NCBI RefSeq assembly: GCF_030316855.1
Contig: NZ_JASZYR010000002.1
Location: 434,001-498,000, forward strand
Reading direction: 5' to 3'
DNA length: 64,000 nt
From: Variovorax sp. J22P240
GTDB taxonomy: Bacteria > Pseudomonadota > Gammaproteobacteria > Burkholderiales > Burkholderiaceae_C
Positions 9,231 through 18,960 of the stretch are shown piece by piece (positions within the stretch are counted from its first letter, which is position 1; each line of letters starts with the position of its first letter). The notes beneath the pieces were generated by a model. That model had not been told where the DNA came from. It worked only from the letters and a program-made list of their open reading frames with translations, and did not search any database. Both the position numbers and the translations under genes were made by a program.

Positions 9231-9305
9231 TGCACAATAGAAGTTGCGCCGGGATCGGATTGATACGATCGGTGCACCCCACTCAACCCATCCGTTCTTG
9301 CGATC

Positions 9306-9977
9306 GTGCAAAGTGCCCTGACCCTCCGGGAAGCCATTCTCGAGAACCTCCAATCGCGCGCATGGCGAGCGGGCCACCGCCTGCCGACCGAGCGCGAGTT
9401 GAGCGGGCAGTTCGGACTCAGCCGGTCGGCCGTTCGCCGCGTCCTCGCGGACCTGAAGGGAAGGGGGCTCATCACGCAGACGGTGGGCAGTGGCACCTAC
9501 GTCAGCGAAGAAGTGGTGCAGGCGTTGGCGAACATCACCCGTGGGGGCGCGCCGCTCGCGACCAGCCCTGCGGAACTGATGAGTGCGCGTCTCGTGCTGG
9601 AGCCCGCGATCATCGCGATGGTGGTCGGCAATGCCACCCATGCCGACTTCGACCGAATGGAGAACTGCTGCGAAAGGGGCGAGGCGGCGGACACCATCGA
9701 GGAGTTCGAGTTGTGGGATGGCAAACTGCACGAGGCCATCGCCGATGCCGCGCACAACGCCTTCATCTCGGCCGTCTTCCAGCGGATGAACGAAGCGCGG
9801 GCGCAAAGCGAGTGGGGCATGCTCAAGCGCAGGAGCGCCACACCCGAGCGCCGTCTGGACTACCAGCGCGAACATCGCGAACTCGTTGCCGCCTTGAAGG
9901 ACCGCGACGGCGCCCGCGCCAATGAACTATGCATTGGCCACCTGACACACGTGCGGCGCAATCTGCTTGGGTACTGA
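9306..9977 (+). CDS. GntR/FadR-family transcriptional regulator
   Basis: 223 aa. N-terminal winged helix (residues about 5-70) with LREAILENLQSRAWRAGHRLPTERELS and the recognition helix GLSRSAVRRVLADLKGRGLI, then an all-helical FCD effector domain (about 90-215) with the D..H..H metal/effector pattern (ELWDGKLHEAIADAAHN, REHRELVAAL). Likely a repressor relieved by a carboxylic acid. GTG start at 9306. It is divergent from the FAH-Bug operon and 155 bases upstream of another Bug gene; paired TTGGTA/TACCAA sites lie in both promoters. Confidence 0.9.
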   Translation: MQSALTLREAILENLQSRAWRAGHRLPTERELSGQFGLSRSAVRRVLADLKGRGLITQTVGSGTYVSEEVVQALANITRGGAPLATSPAELMSARLVLEPAIIAMVVGNATHADFDRMENCCERGEAADTIEEFELWDGKLHEAIADAAHNAFISAVFQRMNEARAQSEWGMLKRRSATPERRLDYQREHRELVAALKDRDGARANELCIGHLTHVRRNLLGY

Positions 9978-10015
9978 CCCGGCACTGGCCCCTTGCGGAC
10001 AAACCCGGCCCCGCA

Positions 10016-10044
10016 TTGACCCTGGCGGCGTCGCTCGCTATATT
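10016..10044 (+). promoter_or_regulatory. Sigma-70 promoter of the Bug/SBP pair
   Basis: TTGACC, 17-base spacer, TATATT: a near-consensus promoter. Predicted start near 10051, inside the cluster of ATTGG/CCAAT boxes, so a bound GntR protein would block it. Confidence 0.7.
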
Positions 10045-10087
10045 GGTTCTCGATTGGCATATGTGGATACCAATTCATACCAATCGT
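10043..10087. promoter_or_regulatory. Cluster of ATTGG/CCAAT boxes (putative GntR operators)
   Basis: Two ATTGG boxes (10042-10058 region) face two ATACCAAT boxes (10067-10087), making nested inverted repeats plus the direct pair ATACCAA-TTC-ATACCAA. This matches the pair before the divergent FAH gene. Position over the predicted start site implies repression. Confidence 0.5.
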
Positions 10088-10132
10088 TGCGATATCGGAC
10101 GGCGACCCGCATCCCACCGCCTGGAGACAACC

Positions 10133-11122
10133 GTGAAGACACCGTCGGCTCGAAGTCTGCGTCCGAACCATCGCTGGTGGGCCGCTGCCTTGCTGGCGGT
10201 GGCGCCATGGGTCGCCGCGCAGGACTATCCCTCGCGGCCCGTGCGCGTCGTCGTGCCCTTCGCCGCTGGCGGACCCGCCGACGTGTATGCGCGCTTCATC
10301 GCCACGCGCCTGCAGGAGGCGCTCGGCCAGGGATTCGTGGTCGACAACCGGCCCGGTGCCGGCTCGGTGATCGGCACCGACGCCGTGGCAAAGAGCCCGC
10401 CCGACGGCTACACGCTGCTGCTGATGTCAAATGCGCACACGGTCAATGAGTCACTGATCCCCAACAAGCCGTTCCAGCTGATGCGCGACTTCGTGCCGGT
10501 CGCCGCCATCAACTACTCGGACCTGGTGCTCGTCACGCGAAGCGGGCTGCCAGTCGACAACCTGGGGCAACTAATCGCGCTCGCCAAGTCGAAGCCCGGC
10601 GCGCTGTCCTATGCATCCTCCGGTCCCGGGACGCCGTACCACATGGCCGGCGAACTCTTCAAGGCGATGGCAGGCGTCTCGATCCTGCACATTCCCTATC
10701 GGGGCAGCGCCGGTGCACGCACCGACGTCCTGGGTGGTCAAGTGGACATGATGTTCGACGCCGTGCCGACCATGACGGAGCACGTCCGCAGCGGCAAGGT
10801 CAAGGCCGTGGCGACCACTGGCCTGTCGCGTTCCGCCGTGATGCCGGACGTGCCGACCGTCAACGAAGCCGGCGTACCCAAGTACGAAGCCACGATCTGG
10901 CTCGGTTTGATGGCACCCAAGGGCACGCCCGCCGCGATCGTCGATCGGCTGAACGCCGAAGTCGTCAAGATCGTGTCCAACCCCGAGGTGGTCCGCGCCT
11001 GGAAAGCGCAGGGCGCGACGCCGCTGACCATGAACGTGGCCGATTTCACGCGCTACATGAACGAAGACATCGACAAGTGGTCGCGCATCGTGAAGATCTC
11101 CGGCGCCAAGGCGGACCAATGA
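10133..11122 (+). CDS. Bug/TctC family substrate-binding protein
   Basis: 329 aa. N-terminal signal sequence (RSLRPNHRWWAAALLAVAPWVAAQ) then YPSRPVRVVVPFAAGGPADVYAR, NRPGAGSVIGTDAVAKSPPDGYTLL, ILHIPYRGSAGARTDVLGGQVDMMFD and MPDVPTVNEAGVP, all typical of Bug receptors. The GTG at 10133 follows GGAGA by seven bases; the frame is open earlier but those codons would precede the promoter's predicted start. Its stop overlaps the next gene (ATGA). No TctA/TctB membrane genes are nearby, so the partner transporter, if any, is encoded elsewhere. Confidence 0.9.
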   Translation: MKTPSARSLRPNHRWWAAALLAVAPWVAAQDYPSRPVRVVVPFAAGGPADVYARFIATRLQEALGQGFVVDNRPGAGSVIGTDAVAKSPPDGYTLLLMSNAHTVNESLIPNKPFQLMRDFVPVAAINYSDLVLVTRSGLPVDNLGQLIALAKSKPGALSYASSGPGTPYHMAGELFKAMAGVSILHIPYRGSAGARTDVLGGQVDMMFDAVPTMTEHVRSGKVKAVATTGLSRSAVMPDVPTVNEAGVPKYEATIWLGLMAPKGTPAAIVDRLNAEVVKIVSNPEVVRAWKAQGATPLTMNVADFTRYMNEDIDKWSRIVKISGAKADQ

Positions 11123-11844
11123 ACATTCTTTGCGCCGGCGCCGCTCAGGGCCTGGTCAAGGCTTTGCAGGGTGTGTTCCTGGAGTTGACAGGTGCCAAGG
11201 TCGAAGGACGCTTCGGCGCCGTTGGCGCGATGAAGGAGGCACTGCTCGCGGGAGAGCCCTGCGACGTGATGATCGTCACCGAGGCCATGATCTCCTCGTT
11301 GCAGGCCGACGGACGGCTGGCGCCGGGCTCGGAAGCCGCGCTCGGCCGCGTGCGCACCGGCATCGCGGTCCGCGCCGGCGATGCGGTGCCCGCCATGGCC
11401 TCGCCCGACGACTTGAAGGCCGCACTGCTCGCAGCGAGCTCGATCTATCTCCCGGACATGCAGCGCTCGACCGCCGGCATCCACTGCTCCGCCGTGCTGG
11501 TGGAGCTCGGGATCGCCGAGGCAGTCTCTTCGCGCCTGCGCACCTTTCCGAACGGCGCTACCGCCATGCGCGAACTCGCCGCCGACCGCCATCCCGGCGC
11601 GATCGGTTGCACGCAGGTCACCGAGATCAGGTACACGCCGGGTGTGGCGCTGGTGGGGGCGTTGCCCGAGGCGTTTGAACTGGCCACGGTCTATGCAGCC
11701 GCGGTCAGCGCCGCGACCCGCCAACCGGACCTTGCCCGGCGCTTTGTGGAACTGATCGCGGGTCCTCGATCACGCTGCCTTCGCGAGCAGGGCGGCTTCG
11801 AATTCACCGCGTCCATGCCATCGGGCGGACGCCTTCCTGGCTGA
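11119..11844 (+). CDS. ModA-like substrate-binding-fold protein without signal peptide
   Basis: 241 aa, type-2 periplasmic-binding fold related to molybdate ModA proteins: ILCAGAAQGLVKALQGVF, then CDVMIVTEAMI, GSEAALGRVRTGIAVRAG, STAGIHCSAVL, GAIGCTQVTEI. The protein starts directly at the first beta strand (MNILCAGAAQG) with no signal peptide or lipobox, so as annotated it would stay in the cytoplasm, perhaps as a sensor or carrier. ATG overlaps the Bug stop. The C-terminal tail after EQGGFEF is not family-like and may have been created when the downstream gene decayed. Confidence 0.75.
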   Translation: MNILCAGAAQGLVKALQGVFLELTGAKVEGRFGAVGAMKEALLAGEPCDVMIVTEAMISSLQADGRLAPGSEAALGRVRTGIAVRAGDAVPAMASPDDLKAALLAASSIYLPDMQRSTAGIHCSAVLVELGIAEAVSSRLRTFPNGATAMRELAADRHPGAIGCTQVTEIRYTPGVALVGALPEAFELATVYAAAVSAATRQPDLARRFVELIAGPRSRCLREQGGFEFTASMPSGGRLPG

Positions 11845-11969
11845 TTCGACGCTCGGCGCTGGGCAAGGTCGACTTGATCCTCGTGACGCACGGTCACGGC
11901 GACCATTACCTCGAGGCAAGGACGAGACACACGTGGGCGGCGAACCCTGTGGTTTCGTCATTGAGACCC
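11841..11969 (+). pseudogene. Remnant of a metal-dependent hydrolase (UPF0173-like metallo-beta-lactamase fold)
   Basis: Two fragments in different frames. Frame of 11841 gives GKVDLILVTHGHGDH, the HxHxDH metal motif; the frame of 11933 gives VGGEPCGFVIE, which in UPF0173 hydrolases lies well downstream of that motif. The stretch between them is missing and no start or full frame remains, so this is a decayed gene with an internal deletion. It lies directly after the ModA-like gene and next to a dispersed repeat. Confidence 0.55.
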
Positions 11970-11995
11970 AAGGGCCGGCGAAGCCAGGCCCATTC

Positions 11996-12093
11996 GTGAA
12001 ACACCGCGGAACCGGCTCCGCCGGGCCGCCGGTGTTGCCCCCGGCAGGGGGTAGGCGAAGCGACACGAAGTGCGCGTAGCCTGGGGGCGAGCC
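11996..12093 (+). repeat. Dispersed ~95-bp repeat, copy A
   Basis: Begins GTGAAACACCGCGG, forms a long imperfect stem (ACACCGCGG.. with ..CCGGTGT around CCGGC-TCC-GCCGG), then CCCCC-GGCA-GGGGG, and ends GCCTGGGGGCGAGC. Related copies: 31628-31720, 48134-48250 (inverted) and 60644-60741. Right end abuts the dnaJ stop, so it sits at the 3' end of that operon. Confidence 0.8.
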
Positions 12094-12097
12094 CTGT

Positions 12098-13231
12098 CTA
12101 GCTGAAAAACTCTTTGGCCTTGTCGAACCAGCCCTTGTCGGTGGGGCTGTGCTTCTCTCCGCCCTTCTTGAGCGATTCGTCGAGTTCCTTCAGCAGCTTG
12201 CGCTGGTGCTCTGTCAACTTGACCGGCGTTTCCACGCGCACATGGCAGTACAGGTCTCCGGGGTAGGTCGAGCGAACGCCCTTGATCCCCTTGCCGCGCA
12301 GCCGGAACTGCTTGCCGCTCTGGGTGCCGTCGGGAATGTCGATCGCCGCCGCGCCCTTGAGCGTCGGCACCTTGATCTCGCCGCCCAGCGCGGCGGTCGT
12401 GATGCTGACCGGCACCACGCAGTGCAGGTCGTCGCCGTCGCGCTCGAACAAGTCGTGCTTCTTCAAGCGGATCTCTATATAGAGATCGCCGGGCGGGCCA
12501 CCGTTGGTGCCGGGCTCGCCGTTGCCCGTGCTGCGGATGCGCATGCCGTCGTCGATGCCGGCGGGGATCTTCACTTCAAGCGTCTTGTTGTTCTTGATCT
12601 TTCCCTGGCCGTGGCAGGTCGCGCACGGTTCCGGAATGATCTTGCCTGTTCCATGGCAGGTCGGGCAGGTCTGCTGCACGCTGAAGAAGCCCTGGCGCAT
12701 TTGCACGGCGCCTTGGCCGTGGCAGGTGGTGCAGGTGATGGGCTTGGTGCCGGGTTTGGCGCCCGTGCCTTTGCAGGTGCCGCAGTCGTCCCAGCTCGGG
12801 ATGCGGATCTGCGCATCCTTGCCCTCGGCGGCTTCCTCGAGGGTGACCTCCATCGCGTAGCTCAGGTCGCTGCCGCGGAACACCTGGCGTCCGCCGCCCT
12901 GGCGGCCGCCGCGCTGGCCGAACACGTCGCCGAAGATGTCACCGAAGGCTTCCGCGAAGCCGCCAAAGCCCTCCGCGCCCGGGCCGCCGCGCATGTTGGG
13001 GTCGACGCCCGCGTGGCCGTATTGGTCGTAGGCGGCGCGCTTCTGCGGGTCCGACAGCATTTCGTAGGCTTCCTTGACCTCCTTGAATTTGGTCTCGGCG
13101 TCCTTGGAGTCCCCATGGTTGCGGTCAGGATGGTGCTTCATCGCAAGCTTGCGATAAGCCTTCTTGATTTCCTCCTCGCTTGCGTTCTTGGGAACGCCGA
13201 GGGTTTCGTAGTAGTCGTGTTTGGTGGCCAT
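12098..13231 (-). CDS. dnaJ: Chaperone protein DnaJ
   Basis: 377 aa, full length. J domain with HPD (34-36), Gly/Phe-rich linker (about 80-120), zinc region with four CxxCxGxG repeats (Cys pairs 150/153, 167/170, 189/192, 203/206) and the C-terminal substrate-binding domains. It stimulates DnaK ATPase and delivers unfolded clients in the cytoplasm. Last gene of the grpE-dnaK-dnaJ cluster; a partial terminator hairpin separates it from dnaK, so its level is probably set below that of DnaK. Confidence 0.98.
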   Translation of the reverse strand: MATKHDYYETLGVPKNASEEEIKKAYRKLAMKHHPDRNHGDSKDAETKFKEVKEAYEMLSDPQKRAAYDQYGHAGVDPNMRGGPGAEGFGGFAEAFGDIFGDVFGQRGGRQGGGRQVFRGSDLSYAMEVTLEEAAEGKDAQIRIPSWDDCGTCKGTGAKPGTKPITCTTCHGQGAVQMRQGFFSVQQTCPTCHGTGKIIPEPCATCHGQGKIKNNKTLEVKIPAGIDDGMRIRSTGNGEPGTNGGPPGDLYIEIRLKKHDLFERDGDDLHCVVPVSITTAALGGEIKVPTLKGAAAIDIPDGTQSGKQFRLRGKGIKGVRSTYPGDLYCHVRVETPVKLTEHQRKLLKELDESLKKGGEKHSPTDKGWFDKAKEFFS

Positions 13232-13278
13232 GGTCGGGTCGGGCGGAGTCGTCGTCAGAATGCCGGGTCAGGAAGCGG

Positions 13279-13311
13279 AAAAGGCTGGACCACCTTGCAG
13301 CGGGTCCAGCC
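13279..13311 (-). terminator. Attenuating hairpin between dnaK and dnaJ
   Basis: Minus strand: GGCTGGACC, 11-base loop, GGTCCAGCC, then TTTTCC. A 9-bp perfect stem with a short T-run, 20 bases past the dnaK stop. A leaky terminator here would give more dnaK than dnaJ mRNA. Confidence 0.6.
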
Positions 13312-13330
13312 TCGTATCAGGGCGTGAGGA

Positions 13331-15265
<1,935 letters not shown>

Positions 15266-15302
15266 GTTTTTTCTCCTGGGATCTGAAATGAGGTTGTTGT
15301 GA

Positions 15303-15330
15303 ACTTGTGGATAACCCGGTTCGATTCAAG
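15303..15330 (-). promoter_or_regulatory. Heat-shock (sigma-32) promoter of dnaK
   Basis: Minus strand CTTGAAT, 13-base spacer, CCACAAGT. Compared with CTTGAAA-N11-16-CCCCATNT the -35 has six of seven matches and the -10 is moderate. It would allow dnaK transcription independent of grpE. Confidence 0.55.
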
Positions 15331-15369
15331 GGATGAAGCGGGGATTTCCTGTGGGTTTCTTGTTGGTTG

Positions 15370-15936
15370 TCAGCTCGGGCTGCTGACGGTGACGAGCGCA
15401 GGGCGCAGGATCCGGTCGGCGATGGTGTAGCCCTTTTGCAGCACGCTGGCGATGGTGTTGGGCTCCTGGCCGGGCACCGGCACCACGGAGATCGCCTGGT
15501 GCAGGTGCGGATCGAACTTGCTGCCGGCCGGCGGAGCGATTTCGATGACCTTGTTGCGCTCCAGTGCACTCTTGAGTTGACGCAAGGTGGCTTCGGTGCC
15601 TTCGCGCAGATGCTCCGACGTGGCATCCTGAATCGCCAGGCCGGCCTCCAGGCTGTCCAGCACCGGCAGCAGGCTCTCGGCGAAACCTTCGATTGCGAAC
15701 TTGCGGCCCTTGGAGACTTCCTCGTCCGCGCGGCGGCGGGCGTTCTGCACGTCGGCCTGCGCACGGAGGATCTGGTCGGCCATTTCGGCGTTCTTGGCCT
15801 GCAGCGCGGCGATTTCGCCCTGGGCCGCGGCCAGCGCGTCGGCTTCGTTCGCGGCCTGTGCGGCCTCCAACTCTTCCGGGCTGGGCTCGCCCTGCAGGTT
15901 CTGTGGATTCTCTTGAAGGTTTTTCGGGTCAGTCAT
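15370..15936 (-). CDS. grpE: Nucleotide exchange factor GrpE
   Basis: 188 aa. Acidic N-terminus ([12 protein letters not shown]), a long coiled coil (about 40-95) through [24 protein letters not shown], then the GrpE head with [23 protein letters not shown] and [21 protein letters not shown]. It releases ADP from DnaK and acts as a thermosensor in E. coli. The ATG at 15936 gives the family-like start; 19 open codons precede it without similarity. First gene of the cluster, behind a sigma-32-like promoter. Confidence 0.96.
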   Translation of the reverse strand: MTDPKNLQENPQNLQGEPSPEELEAAQAANEADALAAAQGEIAALQAKNAEMADQILRAQADVQNARRRADEEVSKGRKFAIEGFAESLLPVLDSLEAGLAIQDATSEHLREGTEATLRQLKSALERNKVIEIAPPAGSKFDPHLHQAISVVPVPGQEPNTIASVLQKGYTIADRILRPALVTVSSPS

Positions 15937-15990
15937 GCTCAAAAAGCCGGCGCCACGCCGGAAAACAGGTGAAAACGGACAATAGGCAGC

Positions 15991-16019
15991 CATTTGAGGC
16001 CTGCCTGGGTGTTTTCAAG
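15991..16019 (-). promoter_or_regulatory. Heat-shock (sigma-32) promoter of grpE
   Basis: Minus strand CTTGAAA (perfect -35), 14-base spacer, CTCAAATG as a partial -10 (consensus CCCCATNT). About 55 bases before the grpE ATG. Confidence 0.6.
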
Positions 16020-16020
16020 C

Positions 16021-16049
16021 AAAAAAATGCGCCTGTGAGGGCGCATTTC
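16021..16049 (-). terminator. Intrinsic terminator after the FKBP gene
   Basis: Minus strand: AAATGCGCC, short loop, GGCGCATTT running into seven T. Separates the FKBP gene from the grpE heat-shock promoter. Confidence 0.85.
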
Positions 16050-16074
16050 GGGGGGACGGGGAATCCCGGTCTCG

Positions 16075-16425
16075 TCAGTGCGCGTCCAGGAGCTCGACGT
16101 CGAACTTCAGGGTGGCGTTCGGGGGAATCACGCCGCCAGCGCCGCGCGCGCCGTAGCCGAGGGACGCCGGGATGATCAGCGTGCGCTTGCCGCCGATCTT
16201 CATGCCGGCAACGCCTTCATCCCAACCCTTGATGACCTGGCCAGCGCCGAGCGAGAAGGCGAAGGGATCGTTGCGGTCGTGGCTCGAATCGAACTTGGCG
16301 CCTTGCACCCCGTCGTTGTAGAGCCAGCCGGTGTAGTGCACGTGCACGTGATGGCCGGGCTTGGCCTCGGCGCCGTCGCCGACCGTGGTGTCTTCGTATT
16401 GCAGGCCGGAGGGAGTGGTGGGCAT
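16075..16425 (-). CDS. FKBP-type peptidyl-prolyl cis-trans isomerase
   Basis: 116 aa single-domain FKBP, no signal peptide, so cytoplasmic. Core motifs: GLQYEDTTVGDG, VHVHYTGWLYNDG, FDSSHDRNDPFAFSLGAGQVIKGWDEGVAGMKIGGKR, LIIPASLGYGARGAGGVIPPNATLKFDVELL, with the aromatic active-site residues Y, F, W and the FD pair in place. Catalyses prolyl isomerisation. It is a monocistronic gene bounded by its own terminator. Confidence 0.95.
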   Translation of the reverse strand: MPTTPSGLQYEDTTVGDGAEAKPGHHVHVHYTGWLYNDGVQGAKFDSSHDRNDPFAFSLGAGQVIKGWDEGVAGMKIGGKRTLIIPASLGYGARGAGGVIPPNATLKFDVELLDAH

Positions 16426-16508
16426 GGAGCGCTCCTTTGGGAATGGGGAAGGAAACCGCGCAGTTTAACGAGGCCGCGTGACCGGCCCTGGCGCGAGGCG
16501 CCCCCGCT

Positions 16509-16838
16509 TCAGCTTGGCGCGACCGGAGGCGGCGTCTTCTTGACCTGGCTCTGCTGCCATTTGCCGGCGAAGGCCTGCAGGTCGGAAAGCCGCTTGAGCA
16601 GGTCCTGCCCGCTGAGCGTCAGGCTGTAGCCGTCGGTACCGTGATTCACGAGGCCCGCCTCGCGAAGCTCCTTGATGCGGGTGTTGAGCGTGTTGGGCGT
16701 GATGTTGCCGACGCTGTCCTGCAGCAGGCGAAAGGTCTGGGCATGTCCGTCCCGCAGGGCCCAGAGGACGCGCAGCGCGTAGCGGGCTTCCAGCAGCGCA
16801 AGCAATTGGCTGATGGCTGCGTTTTCCTTGCTACTCAT
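16509..16838 (-). CDS. Small winged-helix (HxlR-like) transcriptional regulator
   Basis: 109 aa. Pattern like HxlR/MarR-type single-domain regulators: LLEARYALRVLWALRDG, FRLLQDSVGNITPNTLNTRIKELREAGLV (recognition helix and wing), then a short C-terminal helix and a Pro/Lys tail. Lacks the N-terminal Cys typical of many HxlR proteins. ATG at 16838 sits nine bases after GAGGAG; the ATG at 16847 abuts that ribosome site and is less likely. The leader carries a 14-codon open frame ending in an ATGA overlap with 16847. Target unknown. Confidence 0.7.
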   Translation of the reverse strand: MSSKENAAISQLLALLEARYALRVLWALRDGHAQTFRLLQDSVGNITPNTLNTRIKELREAGLVNHGTDGYSLTLSGQDLLKRLSDLQAFAGKWQQSQVKKTPPPVAPS

Positions 16839-16909
16839 CGACTTCATCTCCTCGGGACGCCGCGGCTTGTTTTTTGTGACTGGCTCATGACCACTCGAAA
16901 CGGCCGGCG

Positions 16910-16938
16910 ACTATAGCCCAGAAGAATTGCTGCTACAA
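16910..16938 (-). promoter_or_regulatory. Sigma-70 promoter of the winged-helix regulator gene
   Basis: Minus strand TTGTAG, 17-base spacer, TATAGT. Leader of about 65 bases to the chosen start, containing a small upstream open frame. Confidence 0.55.
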
Positions 16939-16986
16939 GTTTTATAGCTGCGAAGGCAAGCCGGCCGTGGGCTGCAGCCGCGCACT

Positions 16987-17838
16987 TCAGTGCGCCGGGA
17001 AGTTGGCCATGGCTTCGCCGAGGCGTATCGGGCGGGCCGGTGCCCATGCGGGATTGAAGTCCAGCTGCGGGGCGGGAAAGAGCATCACGACCGTCGACCC
17101 GAGCAGGAAGCGGCCCATCTCGTCGCCTTTCCGGAGCACGATCTGCTGGTCGTCGTAGCGCCATTCGCGCACTTCGCTGCCGCGCGGGGGATTCACCACG
17201 CCGTGCCACACCGTCGCCATGCTGCCGACGATGGTCGCGCCGACGAGCACCAGGACGAACGGACCCGCCGCCGATTCGAACACGCACACCACCCGCTCGT
17301 TGCGCGCGAAGAGTCCGGGCACGCCTCGGGCGGTGGTCGGGTTGACGGAAAAGAGATCGCCCGGCACGTAGATCATCCGCAGCAGCCGACCGTTGCAGGG
17401 CATGTGGATGCGGTGGTAATCCTTCGGGCTCAGGTAAAGCGTGGCGAAGCTGCCATGCTCGAACTGCGCGGCGAGCGTCGCGTCGCCGCCGACCAGCGCG
17501 GTGGTCGAGTAGCGGTGGTTTTTGGCCTGGAAGATCTGGTCGCCTTCGACGGGACCGAACTGGCTGATCGCGCCGTCGACCGGCGACACCAGATCGGCCC
17601 GTGCCAGCGGACGCGCGCCGGGCTTCAGCGCGCGCGTGAAGAACTCGTTGAAGCTCGGGTAGCTCGCGATGTCGCTGTCCAGCGCCTCGTCCATGTTGAC
17701 GTCGTACTTCGCGACGAAGCGCTTGATGATCCAGGTCGTGACAGCGCCGCGTTCCTTGCCCGCAACCCAGCCGGCAAAAGAGGTCAGCGCCTGCTTGGGA
17801 AACAGGTACTGCGGCAGGACGGGCAAGCGATCGGACAA
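16987..17838 (-). CDS. psd: Phosphatidylserine decarboxylase proenzyme
   Basis: 283 aa. Makes phosphatidylethanolamine at the inner membrane. Self-cleavage motif LGST with G247-S248 generating the pyruvoyl group; conserved YPSFNEFFTRALKPGARP, SPVDG, YLSPKDYHRIHMPCNG, FSVNP.TARGVPGLFARNERVV and ATIVGSM blocks. Length and order match the proteobacterial PSD-I class. Lies 67 bases downstream of the last gene of the uronate operon and could receive read-through, but it is a housekeeping gene and is probably transcribed separately. Confidence 0.97.
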   Translation of the reverse strand: MSDRLPVLPQYLFPKQALTSFAGWVAGKERGAVTTWIIKRFVAKYDVNMDEALDSDIASYPSFNEFFTRALKPGARPLARADLVSPVDGAISQFGPVEGDQIFQAKNHRYSTTALVGGDATLAAQFEHGSFATLYLSPKDYHRIHMPCNGRLLRMIYVPGDLFSVNPTTARGVPGLFARNERVVCVFESAAGPFVLVLVGATIVGSMATVWHGVVNPPRGSEVREWRYDDQQIVLRKGDEMGRFLLGSTVVMLFPAPQLDFNPAWAPARPIRLGEAMANFPAH

Positions 17839-17905
17839 GGGGTCTTCCCAGAAAAGCGGTGGGCGATTCTATCGACCGCCTTCCGCGCATTCCGCAGGAC
17901 GAGGC

Positions 17906-18898
17906 CTACTCCGCCTTGATGTTGGCGGCCTTGATCACCTGCGCCCACTTGTCGACTTCGGCCTTCTGGAAGGCTGCGATCTGGGCAGTGGTCATGTCGG
18001 CGGGCTCCATGCCGAAGCCCTTGAGCTTTTCCTGCATATCCGGCTGGGCCAGGATCGTGCGGATTTCCTTGTGCAGGCGGTCGACGATGGGCGCTGGCGT
18101 GCCGGCCGGCACGAAGATCGCCTGCCATGACACCACCTCGAAATCCTTGAGGCCTGGAACGCCCGATTCGGCGACTGTCGGCACATCCGGCATCGATGCC
18201 AGCCGCTTGCTGGACGTGACGGCGATCGCGCGCAGCTTGCCGCTCTGGATGTGCGGACCTGCCACCACGGTGGTGTCGAACATCATGTCGACCTGGCCGC
18301 CGATCACGTCCTGGATCGCCGGGCCGCTGCCTTTGTAGGGAATGTGGGTGAACTTGACGCCCGACTTGTAGGCCAGCAGTTCCAGCGCCAGGTGCTGCGA
18401 CGTGCCCGTTCCGGCGGAGGCCGAAGAGAGGCCGCCCGACTTGGCCTTGCTGGCCTCCAGCACGTCCTTGAGGGTCTTGTAGGGGCTTGCCTGATTGACC
18501 ACGAGCACGACAGGATTGGTCCCGATCAGCGTGACCGGCGCGAAGGACTTCTGTGGGTCGTAGCCGATCTTGGGATAAAGGCTGACGTTGATTGCGTGCG
18601 AGCTGATCGTGCCGCCCAGCATCGTGTAGCCATCGGGTGCCGCGCGCGAGGCGATCTCGGAGCCGACGCTGCCGCCGGCACCGCCCTTGTTGTCGATGAC
18701 GACCGTGGTGCTCAGCGCCGGGCCGAGCTTCTGGCCGATCAGCCGACCCAGCACGTCGGTGGTGCCGCCGGCTGGAAAGGGGACGAGGTAGGTGATGGCC
18801 TTGCCCGTGGGCCATTGGTCCTGTGCGAAAGCGGGCAGGGCCGAGAGGCCGCCGGCGAGCGAGGCGAGCGCGGTATGGATGAGCGTGCGGCGTTGCAT
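17906..18898 (-). CDS. Bug/TctC family substrate-binding protein (uronate operon)
   Basis: 330 aa. Signal peptide MQRRTLIHTALASLAGG..PAFAQ, then KAITYLVPFPAGGTTDVLGRLIG, NKGGAGGSVGSEIASRAAPDGYTMLGG, FTHIPYKGSGPAIQDVIGGQVDMMFD, MPDVPTVAESGVPGLKDFEVVSWQAIFVPAGTP: a complete Bug receptor. The ATG at 18898 opens the signal sequence. It closes an eight-gene minus-strand operon for uronate/aldarate use, 62 bases after the SDR gene, so its ligand may be an aldarate; the operon already has a TRAP receptor, making it redundant or a sensor. Confidence 0.9.
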   Translation of the reverse strand: MQRRTLIHTALASLAGGLSALPAFAQDQWPTGKAITYLVPFPAGGTTDVLGRLIGQKLGPALSTTVVIDNKGGAGGSVGSEIASRAAPDGYTMLGGTISSHAINVSLYPKIGYDPQKSFAPVTLIGTNPVVLVVNQASPYKTLKDVLEASKAKSGGLSSASAGTGTSQHLALELLAYKSGVKFTHIPYKGSGPAIQDVIGGQVDMMFDTTVVAGPHIQSGKLRAIAVTSSKRLASMPDVPTVAESGVPGLKDFEVVSWQAIFVPAGTPAPIVDRLHKEIRTILAQPDMQEKLKGFGMEPADMTTAQIAAFQKAEVDKWAQVIKAANIKAE

Positions 18899-18960
18899 GG
18901 TTGTCTCCGTTGAAAGGTGGATGCCGCGCTTCTTGTCGTTGGGTCGCGGCCCGTCGGAAC

